Source: Chitinophagaceae bacterium
Lineage (GTDB): Bacteria; Bacteroidota; Bacteroidia; Chitinophagales; Chitinophagaceae
DNA length: 64,000 nt
Reading direction: 5' to 3'
NCBI GenBank assembly: GCA_026415715.1
Contig: JAOAGO010000007.1
Location: forward strand, 1-64,000
The stretch's first letter is position 1. Each line of letters starts with the position of its first letter. Both the position numbers and the translations under genes were made by a program. A model generated the notes under the pieces. That model saw only the letters and a program-made list of their open reading frames with translations. It had not been told where the DNA came from and searched no databases. Below, in pieces: positions 1 through 8,575 of the stretch.

Positions 1-127
1 AACTTATATTTACCATAAGAGAAATGGGTTTGGTTTTGTCACCTCTAAGGTAACTTAGATTTAATGAACCACTTCTCTCTCTCTTTTTTATTTAGGACAC
101 TATTGATGGAATTCAATAATTCAGTAA

Positions 128-1723
<1,596 letters not shown>

Positions 1724-1814
1724 TTATCATTATAGTTTCAGCAATGATTCACGGCACAATACATTCTGTGTAAATTAAAAGCCTGACGAAACATAAAAAC
1801 ATTAATTTTAATTC

Positions 1815-2078
1815 ATGCAGCTGGAAATACTAACTCCCGAAAAAAGATTATTCAGCGGCGAGGTGTACGGGGTGCAAATGCCCGGCGTTAACGGATTATT
1901 TGAAGTACTGGAAAAACATGCTCCTCTGGTAAGCGCTTTGAAAGAAGGAAAGGTAAAAATCATCAAAGATAAACAACAGCACTTCTCTTATTTCTATATT
2001 CAGGGTGGTTTCGTAGAAGTGCTAAACAATAAAGTTACCATTTTGGCCGAAGAAGCCCTACCGATGGACGATATATAA
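1815..2078 (+). CDS. atpC: F0F1 ATP synthase subunit epsilon, short form
   Basis: Epsilon subunit of the F1 central stalk, 87 aa. It opens with MQLEILTPEKRLFSGEV and covers only the N-terminal beta-sandwich domain. Epsilon is usually about 130-140 aa with a C-terminal two-helix domain that inhibits ATP hydrolysis; that part is absent, and the frame ends cleanly, so this is a short form rather than a frameshift. Short epsilon subunits are common in Bacteroidota. It is probably cotranscribed with atpD. Its end lies 5 bases from the end of the convergent DUF4197 gene. Confidence 0.95.
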   Translation: MQLEILTPEKRLFSGEVYGVQMPGVNGLFEVLEKHAPLVSALKEGKVKIIKDKQQHFSYFYIQGGFVEVLNNKVTILAEEALPMDDI

Positions 2079-2083
2079 ACCTC

Positions 2084-2815
2084 TTACCCCGATGTCTTCA
2101 TCATTTGTCTTCGCTGCAGCTCTTTTTCGGCCCAGGTAAATACTTTTCGCATCATATCCGTTTTTCTCAACTCATATCGGGTCCGGATTTGTTCTTCTTC
2201 ATTGGCAATAATCAAAAACATGCCGTCAACGGCACGGGCAGCAATAAAGTCTGTAAGGTTTTCTTCCAACGGCTTGCTGATAAAAGGTATTTTGTTATAA
2301 ACTTTTACAATATTACTCCATTCTTTATTGGCGCCCTCTGTTTTAATCGTGCTGTCCACAATAGGGCGAAAGGCGTCCATGAGGCCGGGTTTCATTTCTT
2401 TTTTAAAATACTCAGTGGCGGCATGAGGGTTATCCGTAACCAGAATATTCACAGCCTCTCTGATGCTCATGTTTTTAATGGCATCTATGAATAATGGCTT
2501 AGATACCTGTACGGCAGTGCTCATGGCTCTGTTAAATTTTGACGTAACCTGATTAATTGCTCTGTCTAATCCGATATCTCTTAATGTTTTCTCGATTTTT
2601 TCAGCCTCACCGGGAAACACAAATCGTATCAAAGGATTTCCCTCAGGATTTGCAAAGGCATCAAAACCTCTGAATAAACCTTGTTGTAAGGCATCTTTCA
2701 ATCCCATAATCATTTCCAGCTCGGTAGGAATGAGGCCTAACCCTCTTAATACCGAACAACCGGAAAACGATGTTATAATTAAACTGATAAGCGGAATTAA
2801 AATTATTTTTTTCAT
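2084..2815 (-). CDS. DUF4197 family lipoprotein
   Basis: Predicted lipoprotein of about 243 aa. The N-terminus is a hydrophobic signal ending in a lipobox-like ITSFSGC, so it should be lipid-anchored and face the periplasm. The rest matches my recollection of DUF4197: a GLKDALQQG motif near the start, then EKTLRDIGLDRAINQ, KPLFIDAIKNMSIREA and a YFKKEM...FRPIVD segment. The family's function is unknown. The start MKKIILIP was chosen because it gives a standard signal peptide; an in-frame ATG 15 bases upstream (2830) is possible. It is mostly alpha-helical by composition. It stands alone, convergent with atpC. Confidence 0.8.
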   Translation of the reverse strand: MKKIILIPLISLIITSFSGCSVLRGLGLIPTELEMIMGLKDALQQGLFRGFDAFANPEGNPLIRFVFPGEAEKIEKTLRDIGLDRAINQVTSKFNRAMSTAVQVSKPLFIDAIKNMSIREAVNILVTDNPHAATEYFKKEMKPGLMDAFRPIVDSTIKTEGANKEWSNIVKVYNKIPFISKPLEENLTDFIAARAVDGMFLIIANEEEQIRTRYELRKTDMMRKVFTWAEKELQRRQMMKTSG

Positions 2816-2940
2816 GCGGTAAAATTTCATGTTTAAAGATGAGAAAAATAGAGAACATCCTCATTTTTTTCGATAAAACACATGGTTTGCTCCTTTAAAG
2901 TATGAAATACTGAGCTTTTTAGAAAAAGACGAATCAGAAT

Positions 2941-3492
2941 TCAATTCAGTTGCGGATCAATAGGAAAATTAACCATCAGCTCGTAATCTCCGCCCAGCTC
3001 ACGAAGAGATTCTTTCCATATTTCGTGGGGGTCATTGTGAAAAACAAGTTTCTTGCTGGCTTTGGAAGTATGCCAGGTATTTTCCTTCAACTCATCTTCA
3101 AGTTGTCCGCTTGCCCAGCCGGAATAACCCACATAAAACCGTATTTTATTAGGGTCTAACAAATTATTTTTCAGCATTTGAATAACGATATCAAAATCGC
3201 CACCCCAGTAAATACCGCGGCTGATTTCCTGACTGCCGGGTATTTCATCAGCATATTGATGCAGAAAATGCAGGGTATTCAATTGAACAGGACCTCCGTA
3301 ATACACCGGCACATGACAACCTTCCAGTTCAGGTATCAGTTCTTCCAGCGTAATATCATATTTCCGGTTTATGACAAACCCCAGGCTGCCTTCTTCTTTA
3401 TGTTCACATAAAAAAACGACACTCCTTAAAAAATTCGGGTCTTTCAGAAAAGGATCTGCTATTAATAATATGCCGGGGGCTGGCTCTATCAT
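2941..3492 (-). CDS. YqgE/AlgH family protein (UPF0301)
   Basis: Cytoplasmic protein of 183 aa in the YqgE/AlgH family. The typical opening is present (PGILLIADPFLKDPNFLRSV, then VVFLCEHKEEGSLGFVINR), as are the internal YYGGPVQ and the YVGYSGWASGQLEDEL motif near the C-terminus. Length is normal for the family. The role is not settled: AlgH was linked genetically to alginate control in Pseudomonas, but no biochemical activity is firmly established. Upstream on its strand a near -7 box (TAATTTTA, one mismatch) precedes the start. Confidence 0.93.
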   Translation of the reverse strand: MIEPAPGILLIADPFLKDPNFLRSVVFLCEHKEEGSLGFVINRKYDITLEELIPELEGCHVPVYYGGPVQLNTLHFLHQYADEIPGSQEISRGIYWGGDFDIVIQMLKNNLLDPNKIRFYVGYSGWASGQLEDELKENTWHTSKASKKLVFHNDPHEIWKESLRELGGDYELMVNFPIDPQLN

Positions 3493-3620
3493 ACTCTAAA
3501 ATTAAGGGCTTTTTTGAAATAAACGATATGTTGTAAAATAACTTTAATGAAAATCCGGCGGCTAAACCTTACTGATTTACTTTTAACATTACCACATGCC
3601 GCATAAAAAAGAGGTTTTCT

Positions 3621-3628
3621 TACATTTG
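3621..3628 (+). promoter_or_regulatory. -7 box for the sensor kinase gene
   Basis: TACATTTG is an exact TAnnTTTG match, 45 bases before the kinase ATG at 3674. The -33 element is not evident. Confidence 0.55.
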
Positions 3629-3673
3629 TAGGTTCTGCAAATCAACGAATGTGAAGCCGCGAATTTTTATTTC

Positions 3674-5020
3674 ATGAAGCGCATCTTTACCATAATTACC
3701 ATTTTGATTTCACTGTCGCTGGTGGGTATTATTATCAATCAAAATTCGGCCTTACGCAACATGATATTTCTGCGCCGGGAACAAATAAAATACAACGTAG
3801 AGCTAAGTACACGGATGGTGGCCGAAGAGTTATCAAGGCATAAAGGAGATAATGTTATGTCGCTGCCCAAAATGGGTACGGTTTTCCCCGATGAGTTTTC
3901 ATTAGACCTCTTCAGGCCGGTTTCCGTTTCCGGCCGATTTACGGTGGATCAGATCAGGGCAAAGTTTATTCATGCCTTCGAGCAGAATCACCTTGAAAAT
4001 ATTCCTTTTGAATTCGGTATTACTTCTTTTGACCGCCTGGGCAATATGGTTTTTGAAAAAGCCTCGCCGGGATTTCTGCAAGCCTTTCAGGATACGGTGA
4101 ATAGTTTTATTTACAACTGCGCCTTACAGGCACAAAGCGGCACCGCGGGCGAAAATCTTACCATTGACGAAGTGTTATTTGTGGCTATTCCGAATTTGAA
4201 TAAACTGGTATTAAAATCACTTTTCTGGCGTATTACCATTTCCATTCTTTTTACGCTGATTATTTTGGCCGCGTTTTATGTAACCGTACGCACCATGCTG
4301 GCGCAGAAAAAAATAGCGGAAATTAAAAACGATTTCATCAACAACATGACGCATGAATTTAAAACACCGATCTCCACTATTTCTTTAGCCGTGGATGCAC
4401 TGCGAAACGAAAAAGTAATCCAGGACAGGGAAAAAATGAATTTTTACAGCAGTATTATCAAAGAGGAAAATGAAAGAATGAACCGCCATGTTGAAACTAT
4501 CCTTAAAGCCTCTCAGCTCGAAAAGCAGGAAATCACTTTACATCATACACCCCTTTCTGTGCATTCCGTTTTGAAAGAAGCGGCCGATAATTTTAAACTT
4601 CAGCTGGAAGAAAAGAAAGGAAACATTGAATTTCATCTGAATGCCTCAAAGGATATCATAGAAGGCGACGAAGTTCATTTTTCAAACATGATCAATAATC
4701 TTATAGATAATGCTGTAAAGTATTCAAAAGAAACAGAGCCGCCCCAAATCAAGATCACGACAGCTTCAAACGGAAAGTTTATTAAAATAAAAATTGAAGA
4801 CAACGGCATTGGTATGAGCCGGGATACACAGAAACGAATCTTTGAAAAATTTTACAGGGCGCATACGGGAAATGTGCATAATGTTAAAGGTTTCGGACTG
4901 GGATTAAGCTATGTCAAGGCTATGACGGAAGCGCATCGGGGTAAAATCAAAGTAGAGAGTTCGCCCGGAAAAGGAAGCGTGTTCACGCTTGAAATTCCCC
5001 TGATGCAGCAAACGGTTTAA
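3674..5020 (+). CDS. sensor histidine kinase, orphan
   Basis: Membrane histidine kinase of 448 aa. It has an N-terminal membrane segment (about 5-22), a periplasmic sensing region of about 160 residues with no domain I recognise, a second membrane segment (about 185-206), then HisKA and HATPase domains. The phosphoacceptor is His227 in the H-box MTHEFKTPIS; the N-box (NLIDNAVKYS) is near 342-350, G1 (DNGIGM) at about 376, then IFEKFYR and G2 GFGLGLSYVK. No response regulator lies beside it or elsewhere in the window, so its partner is unknown. Its TAA and the stop of the convergent queA share the palindrome TTAA at 5017-5020. Confidence 0.95.
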   Translation: MKRIFTIITILISLSLVGIIINQNSALRNMIFLRREQIKYNVELSTRMVAEELSRHKGDNVMSLPKMGTVFPDEFSLDLFRPVSVSGRFTVDQIRAKFIHAFEQNHLENIPFEFGITSFDRLGNMVFEKASPGFLQAFQDTVNSFIYNCALQAQSGTAGENLTIDEVLFVAIPNLNKLVLKSLFWRITISILFTLIILAAFYVTVRTMLAQKKIAEIKNDFINNMTHEFKTPISTISLAVDALRNEKVIQDREKMNFYSSIIKEENERMNRHVETILKASQLEKQEITLHHTPLSVHSVLKEAADNFKLQLEEKKGNIEFHLNASKDIIEGDEVHFSNMINNLIDNAVKYSKETEPPQIKITTASNGKFIKIKIEDNGIGMSRDTQKRIFEKFYRAHTGNVHNVKGFGLGLSYVKAMTEAHRGKIKVESSPGKGSVFTLEIPLMQQTV

Positions 5021-6246
5021 CGCCACAACAAACTGCTGTCGCCATAGCTCAGAAAACGAAACTGATTTGTTAATGCGTACTCATACACCTTCTTCCAGTC
5101 TTTCCCGATAAATGCGGCAATGAGTAAAAGCAATGTGGATTGAGGTTGGTGAAAATTGGTGATGAGCCCATGGGCTACCCGTATGGTGTATCCGGGTGCA
5201 ATCAGCAGTTCAGTTTTTGCTCTGATGGCTTCAAGTCCGTTATAACTCATGTACTCAAGCAGCGCTTCCCATGATGCTTTCAGAGAGCAATGCTCATTTT
5301 GCAAATCGTAGGCTTCCCATTGAGAGAGGCTTAAAAAAGTGTCCCGTATTTTTTTTCTCCTGCAAACAATGCCCAGCCAGTATAAACTCTCCAGTGTGCG
5401 CAATGAAGTGGTTCCCACCGAAACAACGGGCTGCTCCCTTGAAGCATGATATAATGCTTCAATAACTTCTTTTTTTACTTCAAACCATTCGGCATGCATC
5501 TGATGGTCAATCAGGTACTTTGCCTTGACGGGTTTAAAGGTGCCGGCTCCCACATGAAGTGTAAGAAATTGACATTCTATCTGTTTTTGTTTCAGGTCAT
5601 CAAATACTCTTTTCGTAAAATGAAGTCCTGCGGTAGGCGCCGCTACCGATCCTTCATATCGGGCGTATAACGTTTGATAACGATCTTTATCAGCATCTTC
5701 TTCTTTGCGACGAAGATATGGAGGAAGCGGGGTAGAGCCGGCATACTGTAAAATTTCTGCGAAGCATAAATCATCAGGTTTCCACCTGAATTCAATGGTA
5801 AACGAATCTTCTTTTTTTTGCACAAATGAGGCGCTGAGCTGAATCGGAAATGATGCGGTTTCAATTTTCTTTGTCAATACTTGTCCGTGTTTCCATTTGG
5901 AAGCCTTGCCTATCATACATTGCCATAAAACACGACCTTTCTGCAACAGCGCCTCCGAATAATCGGCGTAGCAGGTATCCGGCTCAAGACAGAATATTTC
6001 AACCGTAGCCCCGGTGGGTTTTCTGAAATAAATACGGGCAGGAATTACTTTTGTATTATTGAAAATCAATAATGCATTTTCAGGTAAATAGCGGCTCAGA
6101 TTTCTGAAAATATCTTTTTGTATGTTTCCCTCACGGTAAATTAATAACTGCGAAGAGTCCCGCTCTTCCAGAGGATAACGGGCAATGCGTTCAGGAGGTA
6201 AATTGTAATCATATTCAAGTATGTTAATCAGCCGGGGATCAGTCAT
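5017..6246 (-). CDS. queA: QueA-family S-adenosylmethionine:tRNA ribosyltransferase-isomerase, long form
   Basis: QueA moves the ribosyl part of S-adenosylmethionine onto preQ1 in tRNA to give epoxyqueuosine. Family motifs are present in order: LLIFNNTKVIPARIYF, STPLPPYLRR, VAAPTAGLHFT, VGAGTFKPV, HQMHAEWFEV, VGTTSLRTLES, LITNFHQPQSTLL and FRFLSYGDSSLL. At 409 aa it is about 55-60 residues longer than the usual enzyme of about 350; most of the extra length sits between TTSLRTLES and IAPGYTIR (about 59 residues against about 19 in E. coli). This may be a functionally divergent paralogue. No other queuosine gene is in the window. A perfect -7 box lies 9 bases upstream, so the mRNA may be nearly leaderless. 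Confidence 0.88.
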   Translation of the reverse strand: MTDPRLINILEYDYNLPPERIARYPLEERDSSQLLIYREGNIQKDIFRNLSRYLPENALLIFNNTKVIPARIYFRKPTGATVEIFCLEPDTCYADYSEALLQKGRVLWQCMIGKASKWKHGQVLTKKIETASFPIQLSASFVQKKEDSFTIEFRWKPDDLCFAEILQYAGSTPLPPYLRRKEEDADKDRYQTLYARYEGSVAAPTAGLHFTKRVFDDLKQKQIECQFLTLHVGAGTFKPVKAKYLIDHQMHAEWFEVKKEVIEALYHASREQPVVSVGTTSLRTLESLYWLGIVCRRKKIRDTFLSLSQWEAYDLQNEHCSLKASWEALLEYMSYNGLEAIRAKTELLIAPGYTIRVAHGLITNFHQPQSTLLLLIAAFIGKDWKKVYEYALTNQFRFLSYGDSSLLWR

Positions 6247-6255
6247 ATACTAATT

Positions 6256-6263
6256 CAAAGTTA
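6256..6263 (-). promoter_or_regulatory. queA promoter, -7 box
   Basis: On the minus strand TAACTTTG matches TAnnTTTG exactly and ends 9 bases before the queA ATG at 6246, implying a 5' leader of only a few bases. Confidence 0.55.
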
Positions 6264-6512
6264 CCTGAACTTAACCGATTTTTTTTTAATGGCTTCGAAA
6301 GAAGAAAAAAAAACAAAAGAATAGCATATCTTAAATTAATTTTTTTTCAACATCAATATTCAATGGTAATTCTTAAAAAAGAAAAATTTATTTATTGTTC
6401 TTTGGACTTTAGAAAAAGATCACTGTAGCAGTCATTGAAAGGGAAATACACTAAATTTTTATTGAATACAAAACTTCCCCACCTATTCATATTTCAGGTT
6501 TCTTTAAATCAA

Positions 6513-6660
6513 TAATTCACAAGTAATACACATTAATTCACACTTAAATAACAGGTTATCTACATAAAATAATAAAAAAAACCTCAAAAATGAATTTTAT
6601 AAATTGAATATCAACTATTTATAATGGTGGAAAAATTTAAAAAAGAAAAATTTGGAAATT
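6513..6660. other. AT-rich intergenic region with phased DnaA-box-like repeats
   Basis: The 473-base gap 6247-6719 between the divergent queA and mraZ genes has no credible gene. It contains four 9-mers, each one mismatch from the DnaA box TTATnCACA: TAATTCACA (6513-6521), TAATACACA (6524-6532), TAATTCACA (6534-6542) and TTATCTACA (6556-6564). Their starts are 11, 10 and 22 bases apart, close to whole helical turns. Directly after them is a stretch of about 95 bases (6565-6660) with roughly 14 G or C. The arrangement resembles an origin with an unwinding element, or an operator for a cooperative DNA-binding protein. None of the boxes is a perfect DnaA site, so the origin reading is tentative. 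Confidence 0.35.
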
Positions 6661-6690
6661 AAGTGGGAAAAAGTGTTATTTTGTGTAAAT
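6661..6690 (+). promoter_or_regulatory. candidate MraZ operator, three 10-bp repeats
   Basis: Three direct repeats start at 6661, 6671 and 6681 (AAGTGGGAAA, AAGTGTTATT, TTGTGTAAAT). The shared GTG is exactly 10 bases apart each time. MraZ of E. coli binds TGGGN repeats with 10-bp period and mycoplasma MraZ binds AAAGTG-type repeats, both upstream of their own gene, so autoregulation of the dcw operon is a good inference. A -7-like TATTTTG (6677-6683, one base short of consensus) lies inside the repeats, so a bound protein would block transcription. Confidence 0.5.
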
Positions 6691-6719
6691 AATTGTAAAA
6701 CCTTTCCAAATATTTGATA

Positions 6720-7181
6720 ATGATTGGTTTTCTTGGTGAATACGAAGCTACTTTAGATGCGAAGGGCAGATTTCTTTTGCCTGCCGCCTTCAGAAAGCAG
6801 CTTCCCGAAGAAGAGAGAAACCAATTTGTTATCAACAGAGGATTTGAAAAATGCCTGGCTCTTTATCCGATGAGTACCTGGAAGCCTTTGTTTTCAAGAA
6901 TCACCAGACTAAATGAGTTTGACCCGAGACAGAGAGAATTTAAGAGAGCTTTTTTAAACGGGGCAACCCTTGTAGAACCGGATACTGCAGGTAGAATATT
7001 GATACCTCCCAACCTTAAGGCTTATGCAGGCCTGCAAAAAGACTTAGTACTGATGGCCGCAGGCGATAAACTCGAAATCTGGGATAGTAGTAAGTACAAA
7101 GAGTTCTTTGATTCCATTTCTTCGGATGCATTAAGCGATTTGGCTAAGGAAGTACTTGGAGGTAATCTTTCGGACTCCTGA
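6720..7181 (+). CDS. mraZ: MraZ transcriptional regulator
   Basis: First gene of the division and cell wall cluster, 153 aa. MraZ is a DNA-binding protein built from two SpoVT/AbrB-like halves that assembles into rings and represses its own operon. Both half-motifs are visible: DAKGRFLLPAAFRKQL near residues 11-26 and DTAGRILIPPNLKAYAGL at about 90-107. The ATG at 6720 (MIGFLGEYEATLD) is chosen over a TTG six bases upstream. The candidate operator at 6661-6690 ends 29 bases before the start. Confidence 0.95.
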   Translation: MIGFLGEYEATLDAKGRFLLPAAFRKQLPEEERNQFVINRGFEKCLALYPMSTWKPLFSRITRLNEFDPRQREFKRAFLNGATLVEPDTAGRILIPPNLKAYAGLQKDLVLMAAGDKLEIWDSSKYKEFFDSISSDALSDLAKEVLGGNLSDS

Positions 7182-7201
7182 AAAGTGTATTTGCCCTATC
7201 C

Positions 7202-8128
7202 GTGAATGAACAGGGACACATACCGGTATTGCTTCAGGAAACTATGGATGCTCTAAACATTCAGCCAGGCGGAATTTATGTGGATTGCACTTATGGTGGC
7301 GGCGGGCATGCATCGGAAATTTTAAAAAGATTAAACCAGAACGGACGACTCTTTGCTTTTGACCAGGATGCAGAATCGGCTAAACGACTAATTCAAGATT
7401 CGCGACTCACTTTTATTCCGCAAAATTTTCGCTACGTACAGCGTTTTTTACGCCTGGAAGGTATAGGACAAGTAGATGGAATCCTCGCAGATTTGGGAAT
7501 GAGCAGTTTTCAGTTGGATAGTCTAGAAAGAGGGTTTTCCATGAGAACAGATGCGAAACTGGATATGCGTATGGACCGGCGTAAAAAACTGACGGCCGCC
7601 GATGTACTGAACACCTATCCGGAAGACCTTCTCAGAAAATTGTTTTCCGAATATGGTGAGCTGCCCAATGCAAAAAAGCTGGCAAAGCGTATTGTGGAAA
7701 TCAGACAATATGCACCTATACATACGGTAAATAATTTAAAAAATGCAATCCGTGAAATGGTACTTGGAAATCCTAACAGATATTTTGCCCGGGTATTTCA
7801 GGCTTTACGCATTGAAGTGAATGATGAACTTGGGGCCTTAAAAGAATTGTTGTTGCAGATTCCGGAGTTGCTCAAAACGGGAGGACGAGTTGCCATTATA
7901 ACTTTTCACTCACTGGAAGATAGAATTGTAAAATATTTTTTTCGATACGGATCATTTGAGATTCCGGAAATAAATTCCATATACGAAACTGCCCCTACTC
8001 CCGTTTTGAAACCCGTTACCAAAAAGCCGATACAACCCGGCGAAAATGAAATAAAAAGAAATCCCCGTTCCAGAAGCGCCCGATTGAGAGTAGCTGAAAA
8101 AACGGAAGTATCCCGGGGGCAACGCTGA
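7202..8128 (+). CDS. rsmH: 16S rRNA (cytosine(1402)-N4)-methyltransferase
   Basis: RsmH (MraW) methylates N4 of C1402 in 16S rRNA using S-adenosylmethionine. At 308 aa it is normal length. Visible motifs: HIPVLLQETMDAL at the N-terminus, the SAM-binding DCTYGGGGHAS, FAFDQD, GILADLGMSSFQLD, RGFSMR, ALRIEVNDEL, and ITFHSLEDRIVK with a C-terminal NPRSRSARLR. The start is GTG at 7202; the nearby ATG at 7206 is out of frame. The gene sits 20 bases after mraZ, the conserved order at the head of dcw operons. Confidence 0.96.
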   Translation: MNEQGHIPVLLQETMDALNIQPGGIYVDCTYGGGGHASEILKRLNQNGRLFAFDQDAESAKRLIQDSRLTFIPQNFRYVQRFLRLEGIGQVDGILADLGMSSFQLDSLERGFSMRTDAKLDMRMDRRKKLTAADVLNTYPEDLLRKLFSEYGELPNAKKLAKRIVEIRQYAPIHTVNNLKNAIREMVLGNPNRYFARVFQALRIEVNDELGALKELLLQIPELLKTGGRVAIITFHSLEDRIVKYFFRYGSFEIPEINSIYETAPTPVLKPVTKKPIQPGENEIKRNPRSRSARLRVAEKTEVSRGQR

Positions 8129-8211
8129 AGGTAAATGAGTAAAATTATTCTTTAATCCGTGCCCTGAAAACTTTTAGTTAAATCCAGGTTACTAAAATAA
8201 TAAACAGTTAA

Positions 8212-8565
8212 GTGAACCAAAACCATTTGCATATTCCACCGAAACCTATATGGAAGAGATGGCTGAATTATCCGACAGCCGTCAGACAAATTCCGTTTTT
8301 TTTATTCATTTCCCTTCTTGCTACTCTCTATATATACAACGGACATTATGCAGAAAAAACCTTACGAAAAATAAACAAACTCAGCAAGGAGGTGAAAGAA
8401 CTTCAGTATGAATATCTGGACATAAAAAGCAAATTACTGTTGAAAGCCAAGCTGAGCGAAGTAAAAAATGCAGCTGAACCTCTGGGGCTGATTGAAGCTG
8501 ATAACATAACTGTGATACTGACAGATTCGCAGACCGGAAAAACTGAAAAAGACATAAATAAATAA
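8212..8565 (+). CDS. ftsL: FtsL-like cell division protein
   Basis: Small bitopic division protein, 117 aa, placed between rsmH and ftsI where FtsL is expected. It has a cytoplasmic N-terminus of about 25 residues, one membrane segment (about 27-45), and a periplasmic helix (about 52-85, KINKLSKEVKELQYEYLDIK) likely to form the coiled coil with FtsB. Sequence conservation in this family is low, so the call rests on position, topology and the family-typical 'sevknaAeplGL' segment. Start is GTG at 8212. The 83-base gap before it shows no clear promoter. Confidence 0.8.
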   Translation: MNQNHLHIPPKPIWKRWLNYPTAVRQIPFFLFISLLATLYIYNGHYAEKTLRKINKLSKEVKELQYEYLDIKSKLLLKAKLSEVKNAAEPLGLIEADNITVILTDSQTGKTEKDINK

Positions 8566-8575
8566 GATCATGTAA

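Noticed and set aside
44-59. TCTAAG/CTTAGA inverted repeat as a terminator upstream of atpD
   Set aside because: The stem is only 6 bp, AT-rich, and is followed by three T residues.
2105-2494. Plus-strand open frame of 129 codons
   Set aside because: It is antisense to the DUF4197 gene, which has a signal peptide and family motifs; the plus frame has none.
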